Positions 15,405 to 23,882 are shown, counted from the first letter of the stretch. The stretch: 64,000 bases of DNA from CAWGJC01 sp965276665 (GCA_965276665.1 OZ255620.1:1736001-1800000); one strand, 5' to 3'. Notes: generated by a model from the sequence alone, not told the origin. Numbers and translations are program-made.

Positions 15405-17080
15405 GACTGTTTCTTCACGTCCCGGAGCATCGTTGTCCAGGATGGATTATAGACATAGCCTTTCACCTCGGTGCGCAAACCCACCGACGTCACCGCCTGT
15501 GAAAACGGCTGCATCGCCGGCACCGCGTCGGCGTACTCGCGCTGGATCGCCTCATAAAGGCCACGCTGCGCACCGGCATCGGTCTCCACCAACGCGGCAT
15601 CGATCCTCTTGTTGAGGTCTGGGTCGAAGAAGCTCGTGCGCCAGCCCTGCAACGAAGACAGCTTCGCCGCGTCGCGATTGTCCGGATCGTAGATCTGGGC
15701 CCGCACGCTCGAATCCGGGTGCGGGATCTCGCCGCCACCGCCCCGGCCGACCACCATCTCGAAGCTGCGGTTTCGCATTGCCCCATAGACCTGGTCGCCG
15801 TCCCCGGTCTGGATGGATGCCTTGATGCCGGCCTGCGAGAGCGTGCTTTGGATGGAAGTCGCGGCATTGATGAAAGGCGATTCCGCGAGCACCCGGATGG
15901 TGGTGGAGAACCCATCGGGCAGGCCTGCCTCCGTCAACAGCTTCTTCGCCGCCGCGACGTCAAGCTTGTAATTCGGATCGGGCAAGTCGCCCATGACGTC
16001 CTTTGGGATCGGCCGCTGGTGGCTCACGCCGTAGAACGGCATGATCGTCGCATTGATCCCCTCGTAATCGATCAACGTGCGCAAGGCGAGGCGAACCCGC
16101 TTGTCGGCGAAGTGCGGAACCTTCAGGCTCACCGCCAGGTAGTACACGTTGCCGCCCGGCACTGTCCGGATGGCGATCGCGGAGTTCTGCTTCAGCGCCG
16201 CAAAGTCCGCCGCAACAAGGTTCATCGCGATATCGATGTCGCCCCGTTCCAGCGAAAGCCGCTGGGTCTGCGATTCCGGCATGTGCCGATAGATCACGCG
16301 CCGCATCGTGGCGGGCCCCCGCGCGTATCCATCGAAGCGTTGCAGGATGATCAGGTTGTTGGCCTGCCAGGACTGCAGGGTGAACGGGCCCGAGCCCGCA
16401 TCATGGGTGGTAAGCCACGCGCCGCCCATGTCCCCGTTCTTGTCGTGCATCATAGCGATTTTGCTGTCGACGATCGCGGCAGCGCCGTTGCTCGCGAGCA
16501 TGTCCAGGATCAGCGCCGGATCATCCGGCTGCGGCAGGCGGACGATCACCGTTGCCGGATCCGGCGCGCTTATCATCTTCGCCGCATTGTCCGCGGTGTA
16601 ACCGTGGCTGCGCCACAGGCTCGCCTGATCGAGCGTGAGCTTCAACGCCCGCTGCAGCGACCATACCACATCCGCCGATGTGACCGCATTGCCGGAATGG
16701 AACTTTGCCCCGGTTCCCAGCTTCAGCGTTATCGATCGATGGTCCGGGCTGACGGTCCAGCTTTGGGCGATTGCCGGATGCAACTTCCCCGGCACGACCG
16801 GATCGATCGTGATCATGAAGTCGTAGACGTTCGAGACGACTTCCATCGCCTCGCGGCTGGTGACCGAGGACGGGTCGAGCGAGAGGATGTTGCTCATGCT
16901 GTGCCCGATGATCAACTGGTCCGCGGGCGTCCTCGCCTTCGCCGGGGTCTCTGCGGTGGCGAGCAGACCGAGGCTCGCCAGGGCCGTCGTGCGCATCAAG
17001 CCCGCCAGCACAAGCCGACGCGATGGTACCTGATCCGGTGCGATCCGGAAATCCTTCGTGGCGGTCGATTTGGGTGTCAT
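15401..17080 (-). CDS. ABC importer solute-binding protein, family 5 (peptide/nickel/oligosaccharide type)
   Basis: 559-aa SBP family 5 protein. The N-terminus has SRRLVLAGL followed by a hydrophobic stretch, a Tat-like signal for the periplasm. The SBP_bac_5 core is clear (LGTGAKFHSGNAVTSADVVW near residue 120; SGPFTLQSW; DPDNRD). ATG 17080 was chosen over 17113 because GGAGGG lies 6 nt upstream. It opens the importer operon and is divergent from an amidohydrolase gene across a region with strong inverted repeats. The ligand cannot be read from sequence; family 5 members bind peptides, glycosides, opines and metals. Confidence 0.88.
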   Translation of the reverse strand: MTPKSTATKDFRIAPDQVPSRRLVLAGLMRTTALASLGLLATAETPAKARTPADQLIIGHSMSNILSLDPSSVTSREAMEVVSNVYDFMITIDPVVPGKLHPAIAQSWTVSPDHRSITLKLGTGAKFHSGNAVTSADVVWSLQRALKLTLDQASLWRSHGYTADNAAKMISAPDPATVIVRLPQPDDPALILDMLASNGAAAIVDSKIAMMHDKNGDMGGAWLTTHDAGSGPFTLQSWQANNLIILQRFDGYARGPATMRRVIYRHMPESQTQRLSLERGDIDIAMNLVAADFAALKQNSAIAIRTVPGGNVYYLAVSLKVPHFADKRVRLALRTLIDYEGINATIMPFYGVSHQRPIPKDVMGDLPDPNYKLDVAAAKKLLTEAGLPDGFSTTIRVLAESPFINAATSIQSTLSQAGIKASIQTGDGDQVYGAMRNRSFEMVVGRGGGGEIPHPDSSVRAQIYDPDNRDAAKLSSLQGWRTSFFDPDLNKRIDAALVETDAGAQRGLYEAIQREYADAVPAMQPFSQAVTSVGLRTEVKGYVYNPSWTTMLRDVKKQS

Positions 17081-17162
17081 GAATGTCCCTCCGAGTGGCA
17101 GCTCCATTCCCACTTAGTTCGCAAGTTCACCGCAACCAGACAGTACCGGCACCACGCTTGGC

Positions 17163-17185
17163 CGCAACGCCAGTATGGCGTTGCG
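17163..17185. promoter_or_regulatory. strong inverted repeat in a divergent promoter, candidate operator
   Basis: Perfect 10-bp arms CGCAACGCCA and TGGCGTTGCG are separated by 3 bp, midway between the divergent SBP and amidohydrolase genes. A second symmetric element, CTTCTC/GAGAAG with a TT centre, lies at 17204-17217. Neither resembles the palindrome next to the local GntR gene, so another regulator, encoded elsewhere, may bind. An RNA hairpin in a leader is the alternative. Confidence 0.5.
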
Positions 17186-17269
17186 AGCCACAGATCGATG
17201 GTGCTTCTCTTGAGAAGAGCAAACGCCGGTTACACGGCGGCCAGCAAGTTCTGGCGGGGAGATATTTCC

Positions 17270-18193
17270 ATGAAGCGTCGTGATCTCGTGAAAGCGGCCG
17301 TCGCCGCCACGGCCCTGCAGGGCGTCCCATCCGCAATCAGCGCTGTTCCAGTCCAGGCGGCCAACACCAGCCCGCTGCTGATCGACTCGCACTGTCATGT
17401 CTGGAAGCGCGATCCGGCGTTCCCGTTCGCCGCCGGCGCACGGGAGCCAACGCAGGACGGTTCGGCGGAAATGCTGCTGACGTTGATGCGCGCGAACGGC
17501 GTATCTCGTACAGTCATCATCCAATACATCGCTTATCACTGGGACAACAGCTACATCGCCGACGTGCTGAGGCGTTACCCGCACGACTTCATCGCCCTGT
17601 GTAGGGTGAATCCGACGGACCCTGCCGCACCCGACCAGCTGAGCCGGCTCGTGCAGGAGCAGCATTTTCACGGCGTGCGCATCAGCCCGGGCAGCGGCCC
17701 CGGGGGCGATTGGATCCGAGGTGATCTCATGCCCCCGCTGTGGCGGCGCTGTGCCGAACTCAAGGTGCCGATGACGATTCTGACGCCGGTCACGCGGCTG
17801 CCCGACATACATCGATATATCGAGCAGTATCCCGATCTGGTGGTGGTTATCGACCACATGGCCGATTGTCCGGCGGACCGTCCCGACCAATTGGAGCTGC
17901 TGCTTGCGCTGGCGCGCTACCCGCATGTTTTTGTCAAGATTTCGCACATGTGGTCGGTTTCGAAGCAGCCTTACCCGTATCCGGACGCCACCATTCAGGT
18001 ACGCCGCTTGTTCGATGTTTTCGGCCCGAAACGGCTGATGTGGGGCACCGACTGGCCGGTATCGCTGCGGTATCTGCCTTATCAGAGGGCGGTCGAACTG
18101 TACCGCGACCACCTCGGCTGGCTTTCCCCAGAAGACCGTACCCAGATCCTGAGCCGAACCGTACAGACCGTCTGGCCGTTCGGGCTGGCCTGA
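17270..18193 (+). CDS. exported amidohydrolase-2 family metal-dependent hydrolase
   Basis: 307-aa TIM-barrel hydrolase of the amidohydrolase-2 group. It begins with KRRDLVKAAVAATAL and a cleavage-like VPVQA, a Tat-type signal, so the enzyme is probably periplasmic. Metal and catalytic signatures are present: HCHVW (H-x-H after IDS), VVIDHMAD in the middle and WGTDWPVS near the end. GGGGAG about 8 nt before ATG 17270 supports the start. It may act on the substrate before or during uptake by the divergent importer; lactone or ester hydrolysis is typical of related enzymes. It converges with the GDPD gene (5 bp gap). Confidence 0.83.
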   Translation: MKRRDLVKAAVAATALQGVPSAISAVPVQAANTSPLLIDSHCHVWKRDPAFPFAAGAREPTQDGSAEMLLTLMRANGVSRTVIIQYIAYHWDNSYIADVLRRYPHDFIALCRVNPTDPAAPDQLSRLVQEQHFHGVRISPGSGPGGDWIRGDLMPPLWRRCAELKVPMTILTPVTRLPDIHRYIEQYPDLVVVIDHMADCPADRPDQLELLLALARYPHVFVKISHMWSVSKQPYPYPDATIQVRRLFDVFGPKRLMWGTDWPVSLRYLPYQRAVELYRDHLGWLSPEDRTQILSRTVQTVWPFGLA

Positions 18194-18198
18194 TCGGC

Positions 18199-18978
18199 TC
18201 ATCGCGCCACCTCACCTGATTCCCGGATCGCGTCTTCACCTGCCTTCCGTGCATCGCGCATCCGCATGGCCAGTTCCGGGCGATCGGTCATCACCCCGGC
18301 TGGACTGGCCCGCAGCGCTGCGGCCAATGCCACCTCGTCGTTGCATCCAAATAGATCGAGGTTGAGCCCGCTCTCGGCCAAATCGGACGCGAAGCGGTCC
18401 GGCGCGGCGTTCCAGCGAAGCCCGATGCCCCTCACGCTGCAGGACCGCGCCTCGGCCAGAGCTTGGTGCGGCGTTCGCTCGGCCAGATAGGCCATCCCGA
18501 TCAGCCAGACATGGGAGCGCGCGGGAATGTTGCGCATCGCAACCACGACGTCGTCGCGGACAAAGGAGCTGACTATGGTGCGGTCCAGAATTCCAGTCCG
18601 CCGCAGCACGTCGCGAAGGTTCTGCTGCAACGCCGGATAGGGGCGCCCGGTCGCATCCCGCTTCAACTCCAGCCGCAGCATCGCGCGTGATGGAAGCAGG
18701 ATATCGATAATCTCTTCGAGCATCGGCAGCCCCTCGCCGCCGCCATCGCGCAGGCGCACTCCGCGCAATTGCTCGCTGGCCATGTCGCCAACGGGCCCGG
18801 CGGCGTCGGTCGTCCGCTCGAGGGTCGCGTCGTGGATCACAACCACGCCGCCGTCCCGCGTCGCGTGCACATCGAGTTGGACTTCGTCGGCACCTAGCAG
18901 CACGGCCTTCCGGCAGGCCAGGCGACTGTTCTCCAGCCACTGCAACGCACCGCCGCGATGGGCGATGATGTGCGTCAT
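18199..18978 (-). CDS. glycerophosphodiester phosphodiesterase family protein
   Basis: 259-aa GDPD TIM barrel. The opening HRGG with H7-R8, the ENS that stands for the usual ENT at 16-18, E32 and D36 (EVQLDVHATRDGG) and the second catalytic His-Asp at 49-50 (VVIHD) are all in place. No signal peptide, so it is cytoplasmic. It is the last gene of the minus-strand set starting with the enolase-superfamily gene; only 1 bp separates it from the dehydrogenase gene. A substrate with a phosphodiester or sugar-phosphate link could be processed here; this is inferred. Confidence 0.87.
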   Translation of the reverse strand: MTHIIAHRGGALQWLENSRLACRKAVLLGADEVQLDVHATRDGGVVVIHDATLERTTDAAGPVGDMASEQLRGVRLRDGGGEGLPMLEEIIDILLPSRAMLRLELKRDATGRPYPALQQNLRDVLRRTGILDRTIVSSFVRDDVVVAMRNIPARSHVWLIGMAYLAERTPHQALAEARSCSVRGIGLRWNAAPDRFASDLAESGLNLDLFGCNDEVALAAALRASPAGVMTDRPELAMRMRDARKAGEDAIRESGEVAR

Positions 18979-18979
18979 T

Positions 18980-20029
18980 TCACGCGATCCGCTCGATCAT
19001 ACCGGACACGCCTGAGCGCAGCAGGGCATCGGCCAGCCGATGTACTGCGAGCGCTGTTCGTCCGTCGCTTGTAGGCGGCCGACCCGTCTCCAGCGCGTCG
19101 AGCATGTCGGCGAGCAGCCGGCGATGCGCGAGGTAGTCGCCCGCTACTTCCGGCAACTCCGCGTCCTCCTGTTCATCGATCGTGGTGCCGTCGCGCAGCC
19201 GGACGCGCAGACGCGTCCGCTCCAGAAGCGCCGAACCATGCTCGGCGGCGATGTCGATCCGCTCCGGCACGGTTGGAAACGCCGTGGTGGTGGCATCCAG
19301 CGTGCCGATAGCCCCATTGGCCCAACGGAGCGCACCGGCCACTACGTCCTCGGTGTCGATGGTCCGTAGCGGGCTCGTCGCATGAAAGCCGCATACCTGC
19401 TCGGGAATGCCCAGCAGCATCACCAATTGGTCCATGGTGTGAATTGCCTGGGACAGCAATACGCCGCCGCCGTCGCGTGCGCGCATACCTCGTCCGGCTT
19501 CGGCATAGTAGCTGTCGGGTCGCCACCAGCGCATCGTCAGCGAGGCCGAGATCACCCGGCCGAGTGAGCCGCGCGCAATCAACTCCTGCAATCTCAAATG
19601 CGGCGAGCGGAACCGGTTCTGAAACACGATTCCGAGCGCGACCCCGGCTGCATCGCATGCCTCCACCACCTCGCGGGCCCGCTCCGGCGTGGCCTCGACC
19701 GGCTTCTCCAGAAGCACGTGCTTGCCTGCGTCCGCGCAACGCCGCACCAATTCCAAATGCGACCAAGGCGGGCTCAGCACGATGACGAGATCGACCGCCG
19801 GATCGTCCAGCACGGCTTGGACGCTATCCACGACCGGCAGGTCGTAGCGTGACGCGAAGGCTTCACGCCGCGCCGCGCTCCGGCTCCAGCCCGCCACAAC
19901 CCGCGCCCGGTCGGACAGGGCGCGCAGAGCCAGGATGTGCTTGTTGACCGCCATGCCCAGCCCGAGAAGGCCTACCCCGTGGCATGGCGGCGCCTTCCTG
20001 GCCGGGTTCTCAGGTAACGAGGTTGGCAT
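18980..20029 (-). CDS. Gfo/Idh/MocA family NAD(P)-dependent oxidoreductase
   Basis: 349-aa sugar or cyclitol dehydrogenase family protein. The Rossmann turn (GLLGLGMAV near 20-28) and the catalytic EKP at 108-110 are visible, followed by the beta-sheet domain (IDTEDVVAGALRWANGAIGT). ATG 20029 overlaps the upstream enolase-superfamily gene by 20 bp, so the two are coupled. Substrates in this family are usually sugars, inositols or sugar acids, consistent with the dehydratase-like neighbour. Confidence 0.86.
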   Translation of the reverse strand: MPTSLPENPARKAPPCHGVGLLGLGMAVNKHILALRALSDRARVVAGWSRSAARREAFASRYDLPVVDSVQAVLDDPAVDLVIVLSPPWSHLELVRRCADAGKHVLLEKPVEATPERAREVVEACDAAGVALGIVFQNRFRSPHLRLQELIARGSLGRVISASLTMRWWRPDSYYAEAGRGMRARDGGGVLLSQAIHTMDQLVMLLGIPEQVCGFHATSPLRTIDTEDVVAGALRWANGAIGTLDATTTAFPTVPERIDIAAEHGSALLERTRLRVRLRDGTTIDEQEDAELPEVAGDYLAHRRLLADMLDALETGRPPTSDGRTALAVHRLADALLRSGVSGMIERIA

Positions 20030-21158
20030 TGATGTAGTCGAAGTCCAGATCCTCGCCGAGCCCGGGCTTTTGCGACAAGTGCACAAAGCCCTCCTGGTCC
20101 ATCGTATCGGCACGGGTGCGCAAGTACTCCGGCACGGCATCGTAATCGTAATGCGGATGCAGCAGCCCGCGCTCGTACCACCGGCCGTTCTTCTGCGCTG
20201 CGCAGATGGTGAGATTTCCAGGTCCACCGCCGTGCACCTCGCACTGCATTCCAAAGGATTCCGCCAGATGGACGATCTTCATGCTCGGCCCAATGCCGCC
20301 CACGTCGTGGACCCCGGTGCGCACGATGTCGCAGGCGTTCGCCTTGATCCACTCTGCCCGGGTAAAGTATTTGCCGTCAGCGGTCTCCGGCCCGATCACC
20401 GGGATGTCGAGGTTAGCCGCGAGCCAGGCATAGGAGCTGACCGAATACTCGTTCATCGGCTCCTCGTACCAATAATAATTCAGCTTCTGCAGCTCGCGCC
20501 CCAGCCACAGCGCATCGCTGCGGCTGTAGCCGTGATAGGCGTCGAGCATCAGCGGTATATTCGGGCCCACCGCTTCGCGCACTGCGGCGCATGCCTTCAC
20601 GTCCATGACCGGATCAGGCGCGAAAGACACCGGCTTCATCCAGGTGTGCAGCTTGATCGCCTTGTAGCCGCGACCCAGCAGCCATTCGGCGTATCGCCCA
20701 TAGTCCTCCGGCGTCGCCAGACCACCCGGGATCTCGTCGCCACACATGGTGCTGGCATAAGCCGGCACCTTGTCGCGGTAGGCGCCCAGCAGCTTGTAGA
20801 CCGGCACGCCAAGCTTTAGGCCAGCCAAGTCCCAGAGCGCCATCTCGACGACGGCCAGCGTCCGATCGGTCAACTGGCTGGTGCTGCCGCGCTGCCAATG
20901 GGCCATCTCCTGCCATAGCTTCTCGCGATCGAACGGATCCTGCCCGATCAGCACGTGCTTGAGGAATCCGTTCACCAGATGCGGCCGCACCACCTCGACG
21001 GGGCTCAGGCAGTGGCCCTCGGACCCGTCATCGGCGACGAGCGTCAGCAGCGCCTGCCGGACCTTGTGGGGCTCGCCCGGGTGGGTATGGCCATCGGTAT
21101 CCTTCACCAGCCGGGAAAGATGGGTGAAAACCCTGACCTTCACCTCGGTTAGCTTCAT
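20010..21158 (-). CDS. mandelate racemase/muconate lactonizing (enolase superfamily) sugar-acid dehydratase-like protein
   Basis: 382-aa enolase-superfamily enzyme. Active-site elements: K166-x-x-K169 (YKAIKLH) at the end of the second strand, metal ligands D206 (MLDAYHG), E232 (YEEP) and E258 (GPETAD), and His309 (CEVHGGG) as the general base. Length and motifs fit acid-sugar dehydratases or cycloisomerases better than mandelate racemase itself. GGGGAG lies about 7 nt before ATG 21158. It is the first gene of its operon, divergent from a GntR regulator across a perfect 12-bp palindrome. Confidence 0.87.
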   Translation of the reverse strand: MKLTEVKVRVFTHLSRLVKDTDGHTHPGEPHKVRQALLTLVADDGSEGHCLSPVEVVRPHLVNGFLKHVLIGQDPFDREKLWQEMAHWQRGSTSQLTDRTLAVVEMALWDLAGLKLGVPVYKLLGAYRDKVPAYASTMCGDEIPGGLATPEDYGRYAEWLLGRGYKAIKLHTWMKPVSFAPDPVMDVKACAAVREAVGPNIPLMLDAYHGYSRSDALWLGRELQKLNYYWYEEPMNEYSVSSYAWLAANLDIPVIGPETADGKYFTRAEWIKANACDIVRTGVHDVGGIGPSMKIVHLAESFGMQCEVHGGGPGNLTICAAQKNGRWYERGLLHPHYDYDAVPEYLRTRADTMDQEGFVHLSQKPGLGEDLDFDYINANLVT

Positions 21159-21184
21159 GTGCGTTCTCCCCTGGGCACTCAGGT

Positions 21185-21196
21185 TGTCATATGACA
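21185..21196. promoter_or_regulatory. perfect palindrome, candidate GntR (FadR-subfamily) operator
   Basis: TGTCATATGACA is a perfect 12-bp palindrome in the 108-bp region between the divergent enolase-superfamily and GntR genes. It has the GT-N-AC core typical of FadR-subfamily operators, and it lies where binding would block transcription of the catabolic operon. The link to the adjacent GntR is inferred. Confidence 0.6.
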
Positions 21197-21266
21197 TGAT
21201 GCATTCCTCGGGCGCGGTGGTCAATTCGGCGGATAATGCCGGCGCGTTGGACTGCCCTTCGTTATC

Positions 21267-22088
21267 ATGCAAGATCGGCGGCTCATGACGGCAACAGATC
21301 GTGCTTCCCGGCGGCCATCGCGCGATGCGCGCCCTGTCTCGGGCCGGCCCGGCGACCTGCTGTCGCCGCTCAGTACCGGACGCACCCTCAGCGCCGAACT
21401 GATCGAGCGGCTGAGCCGCGATATCCTCGACGGCACGCTCCAGCCGGGGGCCCGCCTCCCCACCGAGCAGCAACTCGGCGCGGCCCTCGGGGTCAGCCGC
21501 ACCGTGGTCCGGGAGGCGCTTGCCGCCCTGAAACGCGACGGCCTTGTCGTGCCACGCCAGGGTGCCGGCGTGTTCGTTGCCGACCACGACCAGCGTCGCC
21601 CGTTCCGTATCGATCCCGATGCACTGAGTTCGCTGAACAAGGTGCTCGATCTTATGGAGTTGCGCACCGGCCTCGAAAGCGAGGCAGCCGGCCTCGCCGC
21701 GCTGCGCCGCACCGGCGAAGACCTTCGCGCGCTGGACCGGGCGCTGCTCGCCATCGACGCGGCGCAGCAGGCCGGCCTCGATGCGGCACAGGCCGATTTC
21801 GACTTCCACCGCACCATCATGCTGGCGACCCACAACGCCTATTTTGCCGAGTTCCTGCGTTATCTCAGCCAGTTCATCATGCCGCGCCACAGCATCCGTG
21901 CCATGGCGGTGCCGCCTGCCGGGCGTGCCACCTATCTCCGTCGGGTACAGGTCGAGCACCGTCTGATCCGGGACGCGATCGTGGCACGGGACGCGGCGGC
22001 GGCTCGCGAGGCGGCGCAACAGCATCTGCGGAACAGCCGGGAGCGCTACGGCAAACTACGCGACAAGCTGCGCCGCATCCGGGTCTGA
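21267..22088 (+). CDS. GntR family (FadR/FCD subgroup) transcriptional regulator
   Basis: 273-aa regulator. The winged helix is at residues ~40-105 (LSAELIERLSRDILDGTLQP, then LPTEQQLGAALGVSRTVVREALAALKRDGLV), and the all-helical FCD ligand domain follows (LDLMELRTGLESEAAGLAA; FHRTIMLATHN; EHRLIRDAI). FCD pockets bind metal and a carboxylate, consistent with sugar-acid control. Start could be ATG 21267 or 21285; both precede a poorly conserved tail. It probably represses the divergent dehydratase-dehydrogenase-GDPD operon through the palindrome at 21185. Confidence 0.86.
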   Translation: MQDRRLMTATDRASRRPSRDARPVSGRPGDLLSPLSTGRTLSAELIERLSRDILDGTLQPGARLPTEQQLGAALGVSRTVVREALAALKRDGLVVPRQGAGVFVADHDQRRPFRIDPDALSSLNKVLDLMELRTGLESEAAGLAALRRTGEDLRALDRALLAIDAAQQAGLDAAQADFDFHRTIMLATHNAYFAEFLRYLSQFIMPRHSIRAMAVPPAGRATYLRRVQVEHRLIRDAIVARDAAAAREAAQQHLRNSRERYGKLRDKLRRIRV

Positions 22089-22227
22089 TTGTTAAGTCCC
22101 GGCATTCGGTGGAGCGGGTTAGGGGTGAGGAGTTCGGGCTGCGAGGCACGTGCCTTGCGGATGAACTCGTAAGGGGGATGCCTTTGAGTGTTTTGAGGCG
22201 GCGGACGAAGTTAAAGGCGGCGACGAA
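22089..22227 (-). mobile_element. IS481-family transposase remnant (C-terminal end)
   Basis: Read on the minus strand, two frames give FNFVRRLKTLKGI and then YEFIRKARASQPELLTPNPL followed by HRMPGLN, the C-terminus of IS481-type integrase-core transposases, separated by a 1-bp shift near 22155. Everything upstream is missing and is replaced by half of the palindromic mini-element. The remnant starts directly after the GntR stop codon. Confidence 0.7.
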
Positions 22228-22302
22228 AACGAAAGTATACTACCGATGGGGGCCGGGTGGGGGCAAGGGCCGGCGCCGGCGCCACCGAAGGGGAAAATGC
22301 TC
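22228..22302 (-). repeat. half copy (A) of the palindromic TA-flanked mini-element
   Basis: On the minus strand the sequence starts TAGAGCATTTTC and continues through the GC-rich arm to the centre GGTAGTATACTTTCG, closely matching copies B (56118-56238) and C (56761-56914). The second arm is missing; homology stops where the IS481 remnant starts. The leading TAG is the stop codon of dmeF. Confidence 0.8.
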
Positions 22303-23576
22303 TAGACGGCTCGCTGGACCTCAATGGTGAGGTGCGAGAGAGAGTGGAAGCGGGCCAGCCGTTCGCGGTAAAATTCTGGCTCACGCGACTGCCGCGTGAT
22401 GACCGAGACGATAGCGCCCAAGTGGCCCGGACCAAGCCGCCATACATGCAAGTCGCGCAACCGGTCCCCTTCCGTTTCCACGGCAAGCCGGATGCCTCGC
22501 TCGACTTCCTGGTCCGGGCTCATGTCGAGCAGGATGGCCCCGGTGTCTCTGATCAGCCCGTAAGACCAGCTGGCGATCACAAAGGCGCCGATAATACCGG
22601 CCAGCGGATCCATCCAGAGCCAGCCGAAGGCTCGGGCCAGCAGCAGCCCGGCGATGACCAGCACCGAGACCGCTGCATCAGCCATCACATGGATGATGGC
22701 TGCGCGCATGTTGTTGTCCCGGTGCGCAGCGCCGTGGCCATCGGCATGGCCATGATCGTGCTCCGCAAAGACAACCGGATAATCGCCGCCGCCCACGCGA
22801 ACGATCGCGGTAAACTCGTGCGGCTCCGGGATTTCCTGCACGCTTTGCAGATAGTCGCCGCGGTCTTCCAGGGCGAAGACCTGACGCGCACCGTCTGGCC
22901 GTACCGTCTCGACGGTCACGACTGGGGCGGCTCTATCCTTCGCGCGGACACGAAAGACCGGCGGGTGGTGCTCCTCGAAGACACTTAGGACCAGGACGCC
23001 ATCTGGTGTGGCGATGCGCTTCTCCTCGTTGTGTTCGTGGTGATCGCCCTCATCCCCGCTGCCATGGCTGTGTCCATGCCCATGGTGGTGGCCGGGACCG
23101 TGATGGTGATGACCGCCGCCGGACAGCAGCCATGCCGAGGCCACGTTGACCCCTAGCCCGAGAACCGCGATGGGGATGGCCTCAGCGAAGTGGATCGGCA
23201 CAGGGGCAAAGAAGCGGCTGACAGCCTCGTAGCCGATCAGGATGGCGATCATCGCCAGCACGATGGCGCTGGTGAACCCGGCGAGATCGCCCAGCTTGCC
23301 GGTCCCGAAGGTGAAGCGGGAATCGTCCATGTGCTTGCGGGCGTAACTGTACGCGAGAGCCGCGAGCAGCAGCGCCCCGGCATGCGTGCTCATGTGCAGA
23401 CCATCGGCGACCAGCGCGATTGAGCCGAACAAGGCGCCGCCGACAATTTCGAGCGCCATCATGGCTCCGCATAGCCAGATCACGGCCCAGGTCCGGCGCT
23501 CCGCGTGCTCGTGCCCCGCGCCCAGAAAGACATGGCTGTGACCGGTGAGCTCCGCTGGAACGTGGATGTCGGCCAT
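22302..23576 (-). CDS. dmeF: DmeF-like cation diffusion facilitator (Co2+/Ni2+ efflux)
   Basis: 424-aa CDF transporter with six predicted helices. Metal sites: DGLHMSTH in TM2 and the equivalent HVMADAAVS in TM5. A long His-rich cytoplasmic insert (about residues 153-185, over a dozen His) and a second HDHGHADGHG patch separate the two halves, as in DmeF. It is preceded, 11 bp away, by an RcnR/DmeR repressor, the classic dmeRF order. ATG 23576 gives MADIHVPAEL. The TAG stop is supplied by the inserted palindromic mini-element, so the last residues may differ from the ancestral protein. Confidence 0.85.
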   Translation of the reverse strand: MADIHVPAELTGHSHVFLGAGHEHAERRTWAVIWLCGAMMALEIVGGALFGSIALVADGLHMSTHAGALLLAALAYSYARKHMDDSRFTFGTGKLGDLAGFTSAIVLAMIAILIGYEAVSRFFAPVPIHFAEAIPIAVLGLGVNVASAWLLSGGGHHHHGPGHHHGHGHSHGSGDEGDHHEHNEEKRIATPDGVLVLSVFEEHHPPVFRVRAKDRAAPVVTVETVRPDGARQVFALEDRGDYLQSVQEIPEPHEFTAIVRVGGGDYPVVFAEHDHGHADGHGAAHRDNNMRAAIIHVMADAAVSVLVIAGLLLARAFGWLWMDPLAGIIGAFVIASWSYGLIRDTGAILLDMSPDQEVERGIRLAVETEGDRLRDLHVWRLGPGHLGAIVSVITRQSREPEFYRERLARFHSLSHLTIEVQRAV

Positions 23577-23587
23577 ATTCGGGCTCC

Positions 23588-23866
23588 TCACTTCAAATAG
23601 GTGCGAACGACCGCGAGCAGCTGCTCGGCGGCCTCGCCGTTCAGGGCGCCCGGGTGCAGCTCGGGATCGACCAGGTGCGTGCGCACGTGATCCTCGACCA
23701 CCTCGGCCATCAGCCCGGCCATGGCGGCGCGCGTGCTGGCCAGCAGGTGCATCACTTGTTCGCAGCCGGCTTCGGACTCCAAAGCGCGCTCGACGGCCTC
23801 GATCTGCCCCCGGATGCGGCGAACTCGGGCCAGCAGCTTTTGTTTCTCGCGGACGGTGTGGGTCAT
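23588..23866 (-). CDS. dmeR: RcnR/DmeR-type metal-responsive repressor
   Basis: 92-aa all-helical DUF156/CsoR-RcnR family repressor. The Ni/Co site of RcnR is conserved at identical positions: H3 in MTHT, C35 in AGCEQ, H60 and H64 in EDHVRTHL. This excludes the Cu-type CsoR and formaldehyde-type FrmR patterns. Metal binding should release DNA and induce the dmeF gene 11 bp downstream. The promoter region upstream has a C/G-tract with flanking ATAG/CTAT. Confidence 0.88.
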   Translation of the reverse strand: MTHTVREKQKLLARVRRIRGQIEAVERALESEAGCEQVMHLLASTRAAMAGLMAEVVEDHVRTHLVDPELHPGALNGEAAEQLLAVVRTYLK

Positions 23867-23882
23867 AGGTGGGTTAATTAGA

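Noticed and set aside
15719..17269. open frame leading into the amidohydrolase from far upstream
   Set aside because: The part before ATG 17270 is the antisense of the solute-binding protein gene; the real start has its own ribosome-binding site and signal peptide.
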